A stretch of 64,000 bases of DNA, taken from assembly GCA_002914845.1 (NCBI GenBank), contig JXTC01000221.1, positions 358,598 to 422,597 of the forward strand. The letters are read 5' to 3'. This stretch comes from Trema orientale (taxonomy: Eukaryota > Streptophyta > Magnoliopsida > Rosales > Cannabaceae). This document shows, piece by piece, positions 61,701-64,000 of this stretch; the stretch's first letter is position 1; the number at the start of each line of letters is the position of its first letter. Below the pieces are notes generated by a model that was given only the letters and a program-made list of their open reading frames with translations, was not told the origin of the DNA and did no database searches. The translations under genes and the position numbers were made by a program.

Positions 61701-62015
61701 CTTCTTCTTCCTCTGATCAACCCCAGAAGACTGAGTAGTCTGAGTCTGAATCTGAATCCGATCAACACCATCATCATCATCATCACGATCTCGTGATGAG
61801 CCTCCCAAGCCCAGCCCACTCTCATCGCCTTCGCCTAGAACTGACCCAGTAAGCCTCAAACACAACCCACCATTTCTTCTCCTTCTTCTTAGTCTCCAAA
61901 GAGGAGCAAAACCCACTTGCCCACTCACTCTCCCATTACTGACTTTAGCTCTGACTGAGTTCGGGAACGAGTTGCATGGGGTATTGGCTCCACTCAGAAC
62001 TCGTACAGACTCCAT
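55754..62015 (-). CDS. SS1: Soluble starch synthase I, 15 exons, plastid
   Basis: Exons in transcription order: 62015-61616, 60635-60274, 60145-60068, 59963-59839, 59323-59242, 58705-58532, 58259-58178, 58053-57962, 57882-57820, 57736-57647, 57201-57077, 56790-56682, 56597-56542, 56132-56093, 55912-55754; 678 residues. The start at 62013-62015 gives a Ser/Arg-rich chloroplast transit peptide; an in-frame ATG 75 bases upstream is less likely. The GT5 domain starts near 168 with the ADP-glucose motif [10 protein letters not shown] (Lys182). It continues through FVNDW-type [17 protein letters not shown], the GT1 domain [11 protein letters not shown] (about 488-498), [13 protein letters not shown] (about 564-576) and the second glycine loop GTGGLRDTV (589-597). 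No SBM or coiled-coil N-extension, as expected for SSI. It elongates short amylopectin chains from ADP-glucose. The first intron is 980 bp. Confidence 0.96.
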
Positions 62016-62670
62016 CAGGATTTGGAGAGAGAAAATAGAAAAGAAAGAAAGAAAGAAAGATGAGAGAAATAGAGAGTGAGGCAAGTCCAACCTGGTACGA
62101 AAGGGATCGTGAAATTTGGTTGAAAGCGCAACCCAAAAAATATCTAAATTTATTTTTTTTAATTAAAAAAATTTAAATTCAATAATAAAAAAATCTCGAG
62201 ATATAATGTTATGTGACAAAAAGAGGAAATGTACACCTGTTATTTTCGTGCTGATTTAGTTGAGAGAGGGAAAGATTGTGTGAGATCCACAAAAAGTGGA
62301 GACTGAATTCTCTGCGTGACGGTACAGAGTGAGTACAATGTATAACATGTGTTGTCCTTTACACGTTTCATTTGATGAAAAATTTCAATGAGGTGGCAGA
62401 ATTCCATAGGCTACTAGATATTTTTGAGCTAAAACAGATTTTAGCTTTTTGTAGCTGATACGGGAGCGATGTTTGAGGAAGTGAACGTGGCGTTTGTTTT
62501 CACGAGACACGTGGAAAAGTAACAAAGGGGGAACTTGTATAAACGGAGGCGCGTCACGTCACGAAAGTAGCAGAAACCAAGGAGAGGGCCCCCTATCACG
62601 TGACATACACCATGGAGGTCAGAGGAGGTTCGTCCTCCTCCAGCACAATATCAGTGCGTAAATGATACTA
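62016..62670 (-). promoter_or_regulatory. SS1 5' UTR and upstream region with G-boxes
   Basis: The leader is CT-rich on the coding strand (GA-rich 62030-62080 on the plus strand). Two perfect G-boxes CACGTG (62508-62513 and 62597-62602) and CACGTCACG between them (about 62556-62564) lie about 0.5-0.6 kb upstream. They may serve SS1 or a plus-strand gene beyond the window. The rest is AT-rich. Confidence 0.5.
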
Positions 62671-63048
62671 TGCCCGTTTGGTTCGCCTATTTAAATACGT
62701 GTATTTTCATTTAAATGTGTGTATTTGAATAGAAATTGTGGAATGTGTTATAATTGGAATGAGAAATATTTGAATAGAAAAAATAGTGAAATATGTTACA
62801 ATTAGAATAGGAGCATTGGAATGGACCATTCAAAAACACTTCACTCCATCCATTCTCGTTGAAAACACAAAAAAACCATTCTAATGGTTAATTTTTCGGA
62901 TGGACCATTTGAATGGAAAAACTGAATTGTTGAAACAAACACATATTCTAAAAAATCATTTGAATGAAAAATTGAATTGTTGAAACAAACACACATTCAA
63001 ATGGATTTTCCATTCCAATAGAATGGAATAGTTGAAATAAACGTGCCA
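62671..63048. mobile_element. MITE-like foldback with TGCCCGTTTGGTTC ends
   Basis: The left end TGCCCGTTTGGTTC and the reverse complement of the right end, TGGCACGTTTATTTC, are imperfect inverted repeats. CTA flanks both sides (62668-62670 and 63049-63051) as a possible 3-bp target duplication, which would suit a PIF/Harbinger-like MITE. The interior is rich in mirrored words (ATTTGAATAGAA, CCATTCCAAT) and has a 50-bp direct repeat at about 62911-63000. No transposase. Confidence 0.6.
62911..63000. repeat. 50-bp direct repeat inside the foldback element
   Basis: TGAATTGTTGAAACAAACAC begins at 62923 and again at 62973. The preceding GAATGG/GAATG words are also repeated. Confidence 0.85.
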
Positions 63049-63066
63049 CTATTTCTTTTAAAAAAA

Positions 63067-63250
63067 GGGCGCGTCTACAGTAAGGGCGCCCCTACGTAGG
63101 GCCATGTCTATTCACCGTTGGATGGGAATCTGTATATAAATAGATTCTCCACAGACGTTATTCTCCACAGATTCTCATCCAACGATAATTAAGGCATGAC
63201 CCTACGTAAGGACGACCCTACGTAAGGACGCCCCTACCGTAGCCATCCCA
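63067..63250. mobile_element. Foldback MITE with 9-bp flanking repeat (Mutator-like)
   Basis: The two halves are inverted copies: CTACAGTAAGGGCGCCCCTACGTAGGGCCATG on the plus strand at 63075-63106 pairs with the right arm from 63198, through CGTTGGATGGGAATCTG against CAGATTCTCATCCAACG. The right arm carries a duplicated CCTACGTAAGGACGA-type unit (about 63201-63230). Both sides are bounded by TTAAAAAAA (63058-63066 and 63251-63259), a 9-bp direct repeat as expected for MULE-type insertions. Being an A-run, it could also be chance. No coding capacity; it is much more G+C-rich than its surroundings. Confidence 0.75.
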
Positions 63251-64000
63251 TTAAAAAAAACTAGTTTATCTCCAAGCCAAAACAAGTGCTTTTCTTTTAA
63301 ATCAGTAACAACGATCGACTTATATAACGAAGTTTTCAACCTGTTTTCAATGTTTGTGTTCATTCATATGATGGCAAGTTTAGCCTAATTTGTGAAGTTA
63401 TATATTAGTCGGATTAAGTTGGTTTCCACAATTTTTTTTTTAAAAGCTAAAACTACATATTCGGCCTTGTAAGATTACAAATAAAAATAACAAGACCTAA
63501 ATTGAAAGAACAATGTTACAAGACACGTGATTATAATCAATAAATTCAGTTTCATTTTCAACTAAAGTGTAATTATAATCAGTCACATATCGTGTGGAAG
63601 TCTTTAGCATTAATCAAACTGAAATAGGCCTAAGTAATTTGGGCTCACATACTATTAGTTTGGCCAAATCGGCTTGAATTTTGAAAAAGAAAAATTATGA
63701 AAAGATTGGCTGTTTCTAATTGAAGGCACTATAAAGCTTAAAATTCTTTGCATGGGATACGGAGATCAGGACTTATAAATGAATTTATTATCAGAATAAT
63801 AAAAACTAATTATGCTGCTTCATGGTCTTCAGAAATGAAGAAAAGCAAAGAATAGTTTTTTAAAAAAAAAATTATACCCGTGAAGGCTTTTTCACAATTG
63901 TTTGATGGGGTTGGGTTCTATCGACTTATTATTTTGCATATGTTGAACCCGCGGTCCAATCCAATAAACGTTGGTATGTGATTTTCCAACCCAACTAACC
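63251..64000. other. Intergenic DNA to the window end
   Basis: AT-rich, with no gene-like frame on either strand and no element ends recognised. Confidence 0.5.

Noticed and set aside
1-64000. tRNA, rRNA, CRISPR arrays, bacterial-type operons or organellar insertions
   Set aside because: The only tRNA-like sequences are the SINE heads. No cloverleaf with both boxes and an anticodon arm, no regular spacer-repeat array and no organelle gene was seen.

Overview
This is plant nuclear DNA from a dicot, probably a rosid-type eudicot. It is AT-rich, with short GT-AG introns, long poly-T and poly-A tracts, (TA)n microsatellites, and small dispersed elements (foldback MITEs, SINE-like copies, solo LTRs, a decayed Ty1/copia). 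I read all spliced models by eye from splice signals and reading frames. Every exon joins in frame and ends at a stop, but nothing was checked against databases.

Layout. 1-749 (+): 3' end of an uncharacterised protein with a C-terminal membrane anchor. 6453-10352 (+): alpha/beta hydrolase, 10 exons. 13864-15519 (+): PCC1, a KEOPS subunit, 4 exons. 16610-18684 (-): ABI-like subunit of the WAVE/SCAR complex, 9 exons. 27823-29283 (+): RWP-RK (RKD) transcription factor, 3 exons. 30011-31506 (-): DUF688-type protein, 2 exons. 42730-45546 (-): long coiled-coil protein, 3 exons. 48936-51867 (+): TAP46, 9 exons. 53309-54091 (-): intronless phytolongin. 55754-62015 (-): soluble starch synthase I, 15 exons. 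Accessory DNA fills the gaps, mainly 2.1-5.2 kb, 12.4-13 kb, 20-27 kb, 32-42 kb and 62.6-63.3 kb.

The genes are unrelated housekeeping and developmental functions, not a pathway cluster. They cover tRNA modification (PCC1), actin nucleation (ABIL), egg/embryo identity (RKD), PP2A/TOR signalling (TAP46), membrane trafficking (phytolongin) and starch synthesis (SS1). From memory, the order phytolongin - TAP46 - coiled coil - DUF688 - RKD - PCC1 - hydrolase corresponds to the Arabidopsis At5g52990-At5g53050 neighbourhood, and SS1 and ABIL to At5g24300-At5g24310. If so, this window keeps together a block that Arabidopsis has split.

I found no convincing new biological system. The observations most worth checking are: a duplicated ACGT-box promoter module upstream of the hydrolase; two related solo LTRs about 14 kb apart on either side of the RKD and DUF688 genes; a MITE family with two copies, one with an internal tandem duplication and one 1.6 kb upstream of RKD; a SINE-like element with a perfect 11-bp target duplication; and a 102-bp tandem duplication that has copied a splice acceptor of TAP46.
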